From positions 2,525,001-2,589,000 of the forward strand of contig BSBN01000445.1 of assembly GCA_027924645.1 (NCBI GenBank): a stretch of 64,000 nucleotides of DNA. The letters are read 5' to 3'. Of this stretch, positions 43,901 through 56,072 are shown piece after piece. Under the pieces are notes generated by a model. That model made no database searches, had not been told where the DNA came from, and was given only the letters and a program-made list of their open reading frames with translations. A program made the translations under genes and the position numbers. Positions within the stretch are counted from its first letter, which is position 1; each line of letters begins with the position of its first letter. The DNA comes from Cunninghamia lanceolata. Lineage: Eukaryota > Streptophyta > Pinopsida > Cupressales > Cupressaceae.

Positions 43901-45229
43901 ATTCTAAACAATGGAGTAAAGTACCATCTAGACCACGTCAGTATAGGGTGTCAGCAATAATGGTATAACGAGAGGTTTGGCATATAAAGGTTCGTCATTG
44001 GTTTGAAGATAAGTCAGGTGGGAGGGTGTTGTCCTTGAGGTAAGTGTAAACCTTACTGTACCAAGGTGAATCAAATGCAACTAATAGGCATATGGAATGG
44101 GTTTCAGGAAGATCATAAGCTGGTTGCTGAATTGATTCCACTAAGAACTCGTATTGTGACTCATTCTCTAGGATTTCGAGAAGAGAGACAATGGTTGCCA
44201 TGGCATCTGCTCAAAAGAGATGATCACAAAGTATTCCTTAAAGTCCTTGACCATGCACTTGTATGGGACAAGCTTCTCATCTTTGGTCTGGTAATCGTCA
44301 TTGACCTGATTGATCACTAGTTGAGAATCACCATAGACATGTAGCTCTTTGATTTTCCATTCTACTACCATCTTGACTAAGGCTTCATATTCTGCTATGT
44401 TGTTTGTGCATAGAAATAATAGATGGTAAGACTTCGGTATGGTGTCGCCATGAGGAATTACAAATAAGATTTCTGCCCCTGATCCATGGTTTGTGTAGGA
44501 CCCATCAAAGTAGAGTTTCCAAGAATGTGTTGATATATTGAATAAGGATTCGTCTAGAAATTCAAATTGCATTGGTGTGGTGTCTTTTAGTGGTGCATCT
44601 GCTAACTGATCAACAATGACTTGCCCTTTGATAGCCTTTATGTCTACATACTCAATGTCGTATTCACTTAGGAGCATTACCCATTTGTCTAGGCGACTTG
44701 TTAGAGCTACTTTACTTAGTAGGTATTTCAGTGGATCTATTTTTGCAATAAGTTTGACTGGATGTGCTAGCATATAATGTCAAAGTTTTTGGGAAGCAAA
44801 AACTACCGCAAGACATGATCTTTCTACCTAAGAGTATTGCAACTCATAGCCCACCAATATGCGACTAATGTAGTAGATGGCTCTTTCTTTTTTTTCATAA
44901 TCTTGTTGTGCTAGAAGGGCCCCAAGAGATGTTGGTGTAGCAGATATGTATAGTAACAATGGCTTCCCTTGGATAGGAGGCATGAGAATAGGTGGATTCA
45001 TAAGATAATCTTTTAGTTTGTCGAATGCCTCTTCGCATTTCTCATCCCACCTAAATGGAGTGTTCTTATGTAGGTGATGACTGAAGGGTTGACACTTGCC
45101 TACCAGTTGTGATATGAACCTACGGATTGCTTGTAGCTTGCCCTGTAGAGATCTTAGTTGAGTAAGATTCTTTGGTGGTGGCATGTCCATAATAGCCTTG
45201 ACTTTGGCGGGGTCCACCTCTATTCCATT
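43901..45229 (-). pseudogene. Element D RT end, native RNase H, second RNase H
   Basis: RT thumb/connection (NGIEVDPAKVKAIMDMPPPK) is cut at 45229 by E's LTR. Native RNase H reads LYISATPTSLGALLAQ, without the catalytic Asp. The second RNase H keeps YFDGSYTNHGSG, CTNNIAEYEAL and VYGDSQLVINQV (about 44240-44520). The order RT-RNase H-second RNase H-integrase is the usual Tat order, unlike A and B. Confidence 0.85.
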
Positions 45230-46442
45230 TGTAGACACCCTAAAATGACCAAGTCTTCGCATCACTTGCATTTCATCTAAATCTGTCTAATCACTTGCAT
45301 TCAACGTTAATTAAATAATCTAATTATTTAATTAATTTCATCAAAGTCTTTCAAAATTCTAAAATCAACATTAATTGAATAAATTATATTTATTTAATTA
45401 ATTAAATTAAATTCCTCTATTTTCTACCACAATTAAATAATTTTATTATTTAATTAAGTCATTATCCTCTTTCAAAATTCAAATTCACATTAATTAAATA
45501 AATCTAATTATTTAATTAATTCATCACAAATCTCCTCTTATCTATGATTAAATAATTTACATTATTTAATTATTTCAATTATTCTTCTAAATTTAAATAA
45601 ATCATGCAAATTTATTTAAATTATCTCAATACTCTAAAAATAAATAAAATCAAGTATTTTATTTATAATCTTCATATTCCTCTAATCTTGCACAAACAAT
45701 TAAATAAATTTATTTATTTAAATTATCTTTTTTCTCTAAAAATAAATAAAATCAAATATTTTATTTATAATCCTCTGTTCCTCAATCATGCACAAATAAA
45801 TAAATAAATTTATTTATTTAATTTCAGTTATCTTTCTAATTCTTTTTAAAATATCTTGTTAACTCATGTGCACAATCTATCTTATTTTTAGAACTCTAAA
45901 AAAAATAAAATTACAAGTTGAGTTATCTATTCAATCAATCTTGTTTTCATCATATTTTACTAAAAATGTCCTTATGGATTGACACATGTTGTGTGCACAT
46001 TCATCATGGTTATTTGATTTATCTCCTTCGTTGATTCTTCTGAATTATCTGGACCGTTGATCAATCTCTGTTAAAATCTATATAAACCCCCTTCATCTCC
46101 TTCATAAATCCTCTTTGATCACTTATTCTCAGGCATCCTTTAACAACGCTTTGAGCATACATCGCATCGATTGAGCAACTTTACGATCTTTTGACATTGA
46201 TCTTTGAGAAACTTCACGATCTTTTGACATTGATCTTTGAACACTTTACTTGCTTGTTGCAACCATGGTTTCACAGCACTATTGAGCAATCCACATTCAT
46301 CCAAAGAGAACAATACAAATCTCGGTAAAAGCTTTCATATTTCATTGATTTATTGGTAATGGCTTTTATTTAGATTGGTTCTCTTTATGTTATTGAGTTT
46401 TTAATTTGTTAGTTTTAATTTAGTCAATTTTCTTCATACACA
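45230..46442 (+). repeat. 5' LTR of element E, 1213 bp
   Basis: It starts TGTAGACACCCTAAAATGAC and ends TCTTCATACACA. The U3 part is full of AATTAAATAATTTAATT-like near-palindromes (45300-45840). The TATA box is at 46079. It is homologous in reverse to F's LTR at 56073-57221. Confidence 0.9.
46079..46086 (+). promoter_or_regulatory. TATA box of the E LTR
   Basis: TATATAAA is followed by CCCCCTTCATCTCC; the same block is present in F's LTR on the other strand. Confidence 0.75.
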
Positions 46443-46465
46443 TTCTGGCACGTCCAGTGGGACCC
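46443..46465 (+). promoter_or_regulatory. Primer-binding site of element E
   Basis: TTC then TGGCACGTCCAGTGGGACC follows the LTR end. It starts with TGG as a tRNA-primed site should; I did not assign the tRNA. Confidence 0.6.
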
Positions 46466-46598
46466 ACTAACCTTGCTTTTTTTTTCATAAAAAGTTGATT
46501 TTTTGGAAGCTAGGTATGGAAAAGCGCAATCACAATGTAGAAAATCTGAAGATCCTTGTTCACTAGTTTGAGAGAATAGGCATTAAACATTCAAACGG

Positions 46599-46985
46599 TG
46601 TAACTTTAGCTCAAACGATTTCTGGGTTTTGTCAAAAACATCAAAATCCTATTTGGGTATCTCCTATTTTTTGTAAGAAGTGGACAGATTTCAAGAAAAA
46701 TAGATCCCAATCCTTGTCCTTATTTTTAGCCTATACTTTTTTTTGAGCCTATTTTTAGCAATTTTATGAAATCAGGCATATCTATGTAACTTTAGCTCAA
46801 AAGATTTCTAGGTTTTGTCAAAAATATAAAAATTCTATCTGTGTATTTTTTTAAGTTTTGCAGGAGGTGCACGGATTTCGAGAAAAACAAATCTCAATCC
46901 GTGTCCCTATTTTTAGCCTATGCTTATTTTTTTTGCCTATTTTTAGCAATTTCACGAAATCGGGCATATCTTTTGCATACAGAGT
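46599..46985. repeat. Duplication of about 185 bp in the E leader
   Basis: Both units contain GTAACTTTAGCTCAAA, TTTTGTCAAAAA, AATCC(G/T)TGTCC and TATTTTTAGC, followed by GAAATC(A/G)GGCATATC. Confidence 0.75.
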
Positions 46986-47434
46986 TAGATTTTTATGAAA
47001 CTAGTGGTATTGGAAAGCTGGTTCTCCCAACTATTCTGTGGTAAAAGAATTTTGAGGTAATTGTATCAGATTTATTAGGTACACTCAGTCAAAGTCAACC
47101 CTTCTTTGCAAACTTCAGACAGTCATAACTTATACAAAAATTACTCAATTTTCACAAACTTTTTTTTGAAATTGCATAGAATTTCATATAGAATCTGATC
47201 ATAATATTCAATCTACTTTATCTAATCATTATTAGTAGATTTTTTCATATTGCTCATTTTTTCACCTAACAAGTTAAGTGCTTTTGGTCAATTGATTTAT
47301 TTTTGGCTAACTATTTGAGTTTTGGTGGAACTAATCAACATTTTGCAGCCTCTTATCACTCAAACAGAGCATATGGGTTTCTCTAACATGTTCATGCATG
47401 ACAAGCTTTGAAGAAATTGAAAAATCTATCACAT

Positions 47435-47610
47435 TAAGTCTTAGAAACATATTGCTTTCTTAAGGGACAATTGAACAATCATCTTTACAAATCTTAGAAA
47501 ACATATTGATTTCTTAAGGGACAAAACATCTTTCAACAATCTAAGTCTTAGGAACATACTACTTTTCTTAAGGGACAATGGACATGTATAAGAAAACACT
47601 TCAATTTCAT
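47435..47610. repeat. Short tandem repeat in the E leader, about three copies
   Basis: The consensus is CTTAGAAACATATTG...TTTCTTAAGGGACAA; copies start near 47440, 47497 and 47549, with a weaker fourth. Confidence 0.7.
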
Positions 47611-48534
47611 AAGAGACAATTGACAACTACAAGCGTGTGTGTGCCTAATTTAGTTGCACCTTATTTTTCTTATAATGAGACAATTGAACCTTTGTTTGAC
47701 GTGCTTGCTCTTACATTTTAGTACTTCCTTTAAAAGGGCCTACTTTTGGATTGTGCTTCATCCAAAAGGGACGACCCTAAGCGGAGTTTTCCTTTGAACT
47801 GCTATATAAGAGGGATAAGGTGAAAGACAAGTTCTAACCGATGTCAGCCTTACCTTGTGGTGCCAAACTGAAAAGAGGTGTACTAGCTCTTTGTGGAAAT
47901 GATTTTCACATCAAGCGAAGTGTTTGATACTCTTAGTAGGATTGGTTAAAGCTTTTAGCAGCTTGTAGCATTGCTCGTAAGGCGTTGGTCCCTCAAAGTT
48001 ACTAAGAACCATTCTAGATAGTGACTACCCAATCTACCTTTGAACATTGCGGTAATCATCAGTGTAAGGGGAATCGATTTAAGCCCTTAATATACTCACC
48101 ATTGGCTCCCTTGAGAAGATATAGTATTCCCTTTGCCATAAAGCTCTTGTGACCTACTTGAGCTTTCCAAGGGGAGGGTGAGATATCCCTACCTATTGTC
48201 TCTTGCAAAGATACAAAATGTCTGACACCTTTATGGAATGACATTTTTATCGACGGAGTATTAAGCTGTGAGCTGATCTATTGCAATGAAACCTTATTTC
48301 TAGGGATAAAAAGTGCTTGATATTGTTTGCAATCATCTTATACCTGTGGAAACATTAGGCTTTTTGGTGAGCCTCAAACATACACTATCTATTTTGTCAG
48401 TCCTTTTTTGCCACTTTGTTTGCTGTGTTTTCTCTTGCCAAGACAAATCCAATCAGAACCATAACCAAATCTGTCAAAAATTGCCTTAAAAAAATTAGAC
48501 ACTACTTCAGTGCCTCTCGTATTACAACAGCTTG

Positions 48535-48700
48535 CCCTTGGTGGTACAGTAGCTTAGTTTTGGTCACCATAGCTCACCTTTGGTATAGCAGTACCTCACC
48601 TTTGGTAGCTCAGTCCATCGCCTTTGGTATTACAGTAGCACGCTTTTGGTTGCACAGTCCTATGCCTCTGGTCAAATAGTATAGTGCCTTTGGCCTAGTA
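48535..48700. repeat. Degenerate CTTTGGT array in the E leader
   Basis: CCTTTGGT or CTTTTGGT recurs every 20-26 bases with TACAGTAGC- or CAGTCC-like text between. It resembles in spacing and in its TTGGT core the array in the intron of F's PMD gene. Confidence 0.6.
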
Positions 48701-48774
48701 AATTGTGCATCTGAGTTTGTCTTTCTCCAAGCATAAGCAGAATCCTAGCATTACTTTTTGTCCTATTGTATTCC

Positions 48775-51100
48775 ATGGTAACCACTAGGCTCCAACAAAC
48801 TATGAAGTCTAAGCAAGTTATCCCTAGGAAGCGCAAATCGCCTCCTCATACACCGCAATCAAGCCGACTCAACATTACTCCCAAGGTTACTCCTAAGACA
48901 CCTGCGACAAAATCAACCAACTCTCTGAACATGCCACACCTTGACCAACCAAGTAACCTGCAAGAGAGTAGAACCCCTTTGGTAAGCACACCTCACTATA
49001 CCACCGGCATGCCTCCAGATTTTGTGCCACAAGGATATACTATTGATCAAGTCCCATCTCAAGAAGGTAGGGTCCCTTTGGTAAGTACACCTCACTATAC
49101 CACCGGCATGCCTCCAGATTTTGTGCCACAAGGTTATACCACAGATCAACCCCCATCTCAAGAAGAGAGACACTTTGAAATAGGTCAATCCTCTTGAGAA
49201 GATGGCCAAGATCTTGATGAATTCATACAAGATCCTAGAGCTATAGCCGCCTTTGACAAAATCCTTACTGAGAACCAAGATCATTTCTTTCGCTTGCTTG
49301 CAGAGGAAGGAGCCAAATTACCCAAAGGTTTTGATCTATCCATGCTTAGCGAGCCTAATAACACCCAAGATACCATACAAGTGGTGCTAACCATGTCAAC
49401 AGTGACCACGCCTTTACCCAAACAAGGCTCACAAAGGAGAACGATTGCACAATATGAGAATCCCCTTTATCAAAACCCAACAAGAAAGAGGGCCATATCA
49501 CCGCTTCTAACTCCTATGGAAATCTACAAACACCAACAAGAGACTCTTCAACACCAAGCAGAGCTAGCTAAACAGGCCACCATAGCTCACCAAACTCCTA
49601 AAGTGTCCACACCAATCGCAAGTGGAATTTTGGTTACCCCATCACAAATAGGTTTCCCATCAAATTACAATCTGGGGAACAACTATGTAGCCATGCAACA
49701 AGGGTCTCAACAAATACCACCTCCTATATCATCAAATCTTCATGTCTCTCAACCAACAAGGGTCATGCAATCTCAGCCACAACATTCTTCTACGCTCATC
49801 ATCAATCCACCTCAACCATCGCAAAACGCATCTACTTATGTCCCTCCACCACTACGATCATCAGCGTTAAACTTTTTCAACACCTTGCCTATCCACCCCC
49901 AACATTCCCAATATCAAGTTTTCCAAAGCTATGCTCCACAATCGCAACCTAACCCAACGAACTTTAGCTTTCCTCCACCAAACTCTTTTCTCCAACCATC
50001 ACAAAACCAACATTCTTACCTAGCGCCACCCCCACCTCTAAATCAAAGCATCCAATTCCAACCCAATCTTAAACCAACATACAACGCATATGACCCCAAC
50101 CAATCTTACGACCTTATAACACCAATGCCCATGATTTACACTACAATCTTCCATATGGGCAACAACAGCCACTTCAAGGACAACAGGAGATGTTTCCAAC
50201 CCCTCCCACAATGATGGAGCTCAAAATTGCAGAAGTTCAACAACAGCTATCTGATCTTACGTTTGGTCACACCAAGAAGTCCTTCTCTTTAGAAGAAGTG
50301 TGTCCTTATCCTTTTGATCAGTGATTACCCATGATCTCTTTTGCTCAAAATTTTACTATTCCCAAATTTGATAAATACAAAGGAAAAGGTGACCCAAAAG
50401 ATCATCTCAGGGAATTCTATCTTGCTTGCTTCGAGGTCTCACATAACGACATGTATCTTATGCGTCTATTTCATCGTAGTCTTGGAGGTCAAGCTATAGA
50501 ATGGTTCTCACACTTACCTACGGGTATCAAGTCTTTTAACGAACTAGCAGAGAAATTTGCCACCCATTTTTCCTACAACGCAGAGCATGAGATTTCCATG
50601 ACCAATCTATGCAACAATAAACAGAAAAATGGTGAAACTTTCATTTCTTTCCTTCAACGATGGAGACAAAAGGCTAGCAAATTCCCTTTCAAGATTCCTT
50701 AGAAACAACTTGTTAGCATATTTGTGCAGAACCTCAACCAAGAGTTAGGTTTTCACTTGCAAATTCTTAGTGCTACAACCTTTGATGAAATCACATACAA
50801 GGGAATTAACATCGAAAAGGCCCTCATTGCTAAGGGTGTGGTCAAAATATTCAAAGAAACGAAAGATAATGCTCCTCGTCAACAAAAAAACACTAAACCA
50901 AAGTTTTGGAACAAAAATAAAAATGTGGTCAGCGATGGGGTGGTCGATTCTAAACATTTCCAAACATTACAAATGCCACTACAGCTTTCCAAACCAAGTC
51001 AAGCTCCACCTCAACAGCAGCAAAAACAAAGGCAACCTTATCAAAACCAACTACAATGACAACAAGAGCGGCCTCAACAAGATTGCCCTCCGCGGCGTCA
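48775..51100 (+). pseudogene. Element E gag, broken
   Basis: From ATG at 48775: a basic N-terminus, a 33-codon tandem duplication (units from 48975 and 49074, STPHYTTGMPPDFVPQGY), then a long Pro/Gln/Ser-rich region to about 50180. The retrotransposon gag core is at 50331-50850 (FDKYKGKGDPKDHLREFY, GQAIEWFSHLP, FISFLQRWRQKASKFP). TGA at 49195, a frameshift near 50170 and stops at 50322 and 50701 break it. I do not see a canonical CCHC knuckle. Confidence 0.8.
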
Positions 51101-52508
51101 ATTCAATCCCTTAGGAGAGCCCATAGAATCTTTCCTACAGAAGCTCTTACACAAAGGCCTCATCACCTTACCTGATGCACCCCCGTATGGTGAACCTGTT
51201 TACAAAACTGTACGGTACAAAGAAAATGAATACTATGAATTCCATAGGAGCAAAGGGGACAGAACTGCATCATGCATGAAACTCAAGCACCTAATCGAAA
51301 ATCTTATTTAAGGCAACCAAATCTCTTTTGGAGATGAACCACTAGCTCAACACACAAACAAGGACCTCAACATGTACAAGGAACCATTCCCTCACCATGG
51401 TCCACCTCCTCCTCAGGATAAAGGTAAAGGTATCAATCATTCTTCCACTTCCTTTGACTCCATTGTAGGTTAGTTTGAAGAGAGTCGAGTGTCTACCCTC
51501 ACAATCAAAGGCAATTCTATGGATTGCGCTGTTACAACTCGTCATGGTCGTGTCACCATTCGTGGTCCTACACCTAGTCTCCCAGCTCAATCTTATTATA
51601 ATCTTGTCGAACATCTAGGGAAAATACCAGCATAGATCTCTATCTTGGACCTTCTATAGTCATCACTTGCACATAGAGTGGTTCTAGAAAAAGCCCTCCA
51701 AGAGTCTTCGGTTGCTAACAACATAGCGGTCGTGGATTTCCAAGCTATAGTAGGTAACATTGCCTCACCCTACAATGTGGTCTTCTCTAAGAAAGACCTC
51801 CCTTCTCATGATCCGTGTCACAATGATGCCCTTCATATTGAAGTTCTCATCCATAAGCGAAAAATCAAATGTATACTCATAGATGGTGGTGCTGGTCTCA
51901 ACATGTATTCTTTAAAGTTACTAAAGCAATTGGGGTACTCTGAGGATCATGTCAACAATGATCAAAGTATTACAATCAAGGGATATGATGATGCTGAACA
52001 CCGTTCAGAAGGTGTTATCCACTTACCTATACAACTAGGCACTGTCATGCTTGAAACCAGATGTCAAGTCCTTGACATTGAGCTACCTTACAACATTATC
52101 CTAGGCCGCCCATGGATCCATGCAATGAAAGCTGTTCCTTCAACATACCATCAGTCTCTAAAGTTCCCATTCAATGGTATAGAGATAACTATCCCAAGAG
52201 ACCCCAATCCTTTTGAATTCTGCCATGTCTTGCAAGGTAGCTATAAGAATTGCAACCAAGTGCCTAAAAATGAAAAAGCCCTTAAATCCCCACTATATGT
52301 TGATCCTGAAACTTTGACACAAGCCTCTACAAGTGAACCTAATCCTCTTCCTAAAATCAAAGCTCACATTCATGATATAGGCTTTGGAACATATGATATC
52401 TCAAAATCTTGTTGTGTAGGGCAGATGCTTTATCCGCTAAATCTTACAGCCAACCGCCCATTGCCAAAGCAACCAAAAAGGCAGCTATTCCTCCCCCATC
52501 ATTTCTAA
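51101..52508 (+). pseudogene. Element E protease region
   Basis: The 51101-51677 part is a decayed spacer coding region with TAG/TAA stops (for example the stop before ISILDLL near 51633). The retropepsin follows: ILIDGGAGLNMYSLKLLKQL (about 51880-51940) with DGGAG in place of DSGAS, and the C-terminal LPYNIILGRPWIHAM (about 52085-52130). Confidence 0.85.
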
Positions 52509-52990
52509 CCCAATTCCAACAGGGACAATTATTGGAAGAGGAAACAATTGAGGACATTTCTTCTTGGCTCTACAAGGAGAAAGAACTGGTCACAATACCA
52601 GTCAAGCAGTATGGCAATGGCTTAAGGATAGTCAAAAACATGGGATATAAAGGCAAAGGTGGCCTTGGGAAATAGAATCAAGGAACTATGGAACCCATTA
52701 TTGTGACAAAGAAATTAGACAAGAAGGGATTAGGATTTGGTAGAAAGGTATCGTGTGCCCTGGACATCGAGGGTATCCTTGACAAGGTGGCTGAAACTTC
52801 TATTGCAGATTCGATGTCTAATGAGGATATTTTTGATGACTCTTCCCTCCATATGACTAACCTATTCACTGATTCCTCCATCTTTATGCTATCATCCGTA
52901 TCCTATACCTCCACCACAAACACCCAGAATGTAACACTTGTCTACCCTGAACTTATCGATTGGGACCAACAAGGGTCCCCCGTTATAGAT
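52509..52990 (+). pseudogene. Element E G-patch segment between protease and RT
   Basis: GLRIVKNMGYKGKGGLGK (about 52618-52672) followed by NQG, EPI and KKGLGFG matches the glycine-rich G-patch, an RNA-binding or helicase-activating motif also found after the protease in some retroviruses and plant gypsy elements. One TAG (52673) falls inside it. An acidic tail follows. Confidence 0.75.
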
Positions 52991-52999
52991 GTATTTTAG

Positions 53000-54370
53000 A
53001 ATGACGAAGCTCTAATTGAGTTAATGGGACTTCGGGATGGTATCCATCTGGGTGATCATAAAGCAGGTTTTGTAATGGAACTAGAGCCAACAAATTATTT
53101 TGGTGAGAATGCCAAATCCTCCAGTCACAAAAGTAAAAATAAAGAAAGATCTCTAGGTGAAAACCACACTGTGGCACCTCTCGATCACAAAATAGTAAAA
53201 ACAAAGGATGTATCCAAAGGTGAAAACCCAACTGTGGCACCTGAGGATGGAGGATTTGACCTTCCCCTACCATCTAAGTGTCAAGAGAAGTCAGCTCTCC
53301 TAGTGGAATATTCTACAAAGATAAACCTTGGCACAGAGCAAAATCCAAAGACCACATTCTCGGCAGCATCATTATTAGAAATAGAGCACAGGAATCTTAA
53401 CACATTCTTCTTACAACAAACCATCAACTTTGCATGGACCTATGCAGATATGCTAGGGCTAGACCCTAAGCTAGTAGTTCACTATCTCACAATTGATCCA
53501 AAAGTTAAACCAGTCAAGCAAAAGCTAAGGAAGATGCACCCACAGATAGCTCTCTTGGTAAAAGTGGAAATACAGAAGTTGTTAGATGCAAAGTTCATTT
53601 GACCTATTGACTATTTAGATTGGGTCTCAAACATTGTACCTATGTCTAAACCCAATGGGCACATCCACATGTGTAATGATTTTAGAGATCTTAACAAAGC
53701 ATGTCCCAAAGATGACTTTCCATTACCAAACATTGATATTATAGTAGACTTGACAGCAGGTCATGAAATGCTTTCCCTCATGGATGGATTCTTAGGCTAC
53801 AATCAAATAAGGATAGCTGAAGAAGATCAATATAAAACAACTTTTACTTGTCCGTGGGGTAATTATTGTTGGTGTGTCATGCCATTTGGTCTAAAGAATG
53901 TAGGGGCAACTTATCAAAGAGCAATGATAGTGATATTGCATGACCTCTTTCATCATATCATGGAGGAATATGTGGATGACATACTAGCTAAATCTTCTAG
54001 GGCAGATCACATACAAGTTCTAGGATAGATCTTTGACAGGCTCGAGAAATACCAAGTAAGACTCAATCCAAAGAAGTGTGTCTTCAGGGTAACATCAGGG
54101 AAGCTGTTGGGATACATTGTATCTCGTAGAGGCATCGAAGTAGATCCTGCAAAAGTAAAAGCTATAGTGGAGATGCCTCCATCAAAGAACCTCAAAACAT
54201 TAAGGAGCCTTCAGGGAAGGTTGTAGTCCATTAGGCATTTCATCTCACAGCTAGCAGATAAATGTCAACCATTTCAACACTTACTCTAAAAGGATGTCTC
54301 ATTCCGATGGGATTATAAGTGTCAAGTAGCATTTGATCAGCTCAAAGAGTATCTGGCTACACCTCCTATC
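53000..54370 (+). pseudogene. Element E reverse transcriptase, broken
   Basis: An acidic linker is followed by RT: VSNIVPMSKPNGHIHMCNDF (about 53620), DGFLGYNQIRIAEEDQ, MPFGLKNVGATYQRAM and catalytic YVDD (about 53969). The connection (RLNPKKCVFRVTSGKLLGYI) continues after TAG at 54026. Further TAG and TAA stops lie near 54223 and 54288. TGA at 53600 is in the KFI-PIDY segment, where Arg is expected. Confidence 0.85.
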
Positions 54371-55230
54371 TTGGTACCACCAGTGGCCACTAAACCTTTG
54401 ATACTATACATCTCAACTACAACTTCGGCCCTAGGGGCCCTTCTAGCACAAAATGATGAAACGGGAAAAGAGCATGCAATTTATTACATCAGTAGAACCT
54501 TGGTGGGATATGAACTCAATTATTCACCAATGGAAAGAGCTTGTTTAGCAATAGTTACGGTATTACATGTTGAACCAACACACAAATCTTATAGCCAAAA
54601 TTGATCCCTTGAAGTATCTACTAGCAAAAGCAGCTCTTACAGGCAGACTAGCTAAATAGGTCATGATCCTTAGTGAGTTTGACATTGAGTATATGGATCG
54701 CAAAGCAATCAAACGACAAGCCCCAGTAGATCAACTAGCAGAAGCACCCATGACAGATACACACCCTATGGTAGCAGACTTTTCAGATGAGAATCTCTTC
54801 ACTCAATAATGTGGAAGTTGTACTTTGATGGTTCCTACACAGCATGGATCAGGGGCTGGCATCTTATTTATCACACCTCAAAATGACTATATTCCAAAGT
54901 CATATCAGCTTGCATTTCCTTGCACCAACAACATCGTGAGTATGAAGCACTCCTCATAGATCTCAATACAACAGTTCAATGGGACATCACAAAATTACAA
55001 GTATATGGAGACTCACAACTAGTCCTTCAACAAGTCACAGTTGAGTATCAAACAAAAGATGATAAGTTGATCCCCTACAAGCAACTAGTGGATGCCTACA
55101 AACCACACTTTTCTAGTATCAGATTTGAGCAAATTACAAGAGAGCATAACAAGGCTGCAGATTCTATGGCTTCTATAGGGTCACTGATTGACATGCCTGC
55201 AAATACACAGAAATGTGAATTCTTGATCGA
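54371..55230 (+). pseudogene. Element E native and second RNase H, broken
   Basis: Native RNase H reads LYISTTTSALGALLAQ, lacking the catalytic Asp, then ISRTLVGYELNYSPMERACL. The second RNase H (about 54815-55190) has a YFDGS-type start (frameshifted here), PCTNNI..EYEALL, VYGDSQLVLQQV and EHNKAADSMAS. Frameshifts lie near 54565, 54840 and 54935. It is followed directly by integrase. Confidence 0.8.
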
Positions 55231-56072
55231 ACAATTGTTGATACCCACCGTCGATGTTCCAATTACTGAAATCATCTATGAACTTGTTAGTCCCAATTCC
55301 CCATGGTATGAAGATATCTATGAATACCTTAAACACAATACCTTTCCCCCTGACCTATCATCTACCCAACGCAAAACCTTTATCTGTTGATCCTCTCGTT
55401 ACATCATTATGGGTGATACACTATATCGCTGGAGTCTTGATGGTATCCTCCTATGATGTCTTAACGCGGAAGAAGCTAAAGCTACCTTACGAGACATACA
55501 CGAAGGTGTCTGTGGTGCACATTCTACTGGTCCTAATCTTGCTAAGAAGATACTTAGAATAGGTTACTACTAGCCTACAATAGAACAAGATGCTGCACAG
55601 TTTGCTAAGAAGTGTCTACAATGCCAGCAGCATGGAGATTTGATTCACGTACCAGCTCATGAATTACAACCTGTGACAACTCTGTGGCCTTTTTCCCAAT
55701 GGGGTCTTGACCTTGTAGGACAAATCCACCCATCCTCATCCAATGGCCATAAGTTCATCATTACCACCACTGAGTATTTCACGAAGTGGGTGGAAGCCAT
55801 TCCCATGACCTATATCACCGATAAGCAAATAGCCAAGTTTATCCTTAACTACCTCATATGCCGGTATGGTATTCCCCAAGCCATTGTCACTGATAATAGG
55901 AGACCATTCAAGAACCAAGATGTTCATGCCTTATGCACACAATACAATATCCAACATCACTTTTCAACTCCCTATTATCCATAGAGTAACGGCCAAGCTA
56001 AGGCTTCCAATAAAACCATTCTCAAAATCCTCAAGAAAACAGTCTATGAAGCTGGTCGTGATTGGCACTTGC
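55231..56072 (+). pseudogene. Element E integrase, cut by element F
   Basis: Zinc domain near 55500-55630 (HSTGPNLAKKILRIGYY, CLQCQQHGD) and core QWGLDLVGQIHPSSSNGHKF (about 55698), second Asp in VTDNRRPFKN. The catalytic Glu is Lys (GQAKASNKT). It ends after AGRDWHL at 56072, where F's LTR starts. It is about 93 percent identical in protein to F's integrase, by eye. Confidence 0.85.

Larger units (their letters stand above)
36540..45229 (-). mobile_element. Element D: Tat-type Ty3/gypsy, 3' half, with opposite-strand PMD gene
   Basis: Right to left: RT end, RNase H, second RNase H, integrase, non-coding spacer, the PMD gene on the opposite strand, polypurine tract and 3' LTR. The RT side is cut at 45229 by element E; the missing 5' half must lie beyond E and F, outside the window. 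It belongs to the same broad family as E and F but is clearly diverged from them. Confidence 0.85.
46466..48774 (+). other. Leader of element E with three sets of tandem repeats
   Basis: No recognisable gene. It holds a duplication of about 185 bp (units near 46599 and 46783, GTAACTTTAGCTCAAA..GATTTCT), a 65-70-base repeat at 47435-47610 (CTTAGAAACATATTG then TTTCTTAAGGGACAA) and a short array at 48535-48700. Such long repeat-rich leaders are common in large Tat elements. Confidence 0.7.
45230..56072 (+). mobile_element. Element E: Tat-type Ty3/gypsy, 5' LTR to integrase
   Basis: 5' LTR, primer site, 2.3-kb leader, gag, protease, G-patch, RT, RNase H, second RNase H and integrase lie in order on the plus strand. 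It is inserted in D's RT/RNase H region (possible duplication CCATT at 45225-45229) and interrupted in integrase at 56073 by F. Its 3' end lies beyond the window. Many stops and some frameshifts make it non-autonomous. Confidence 0.9.
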
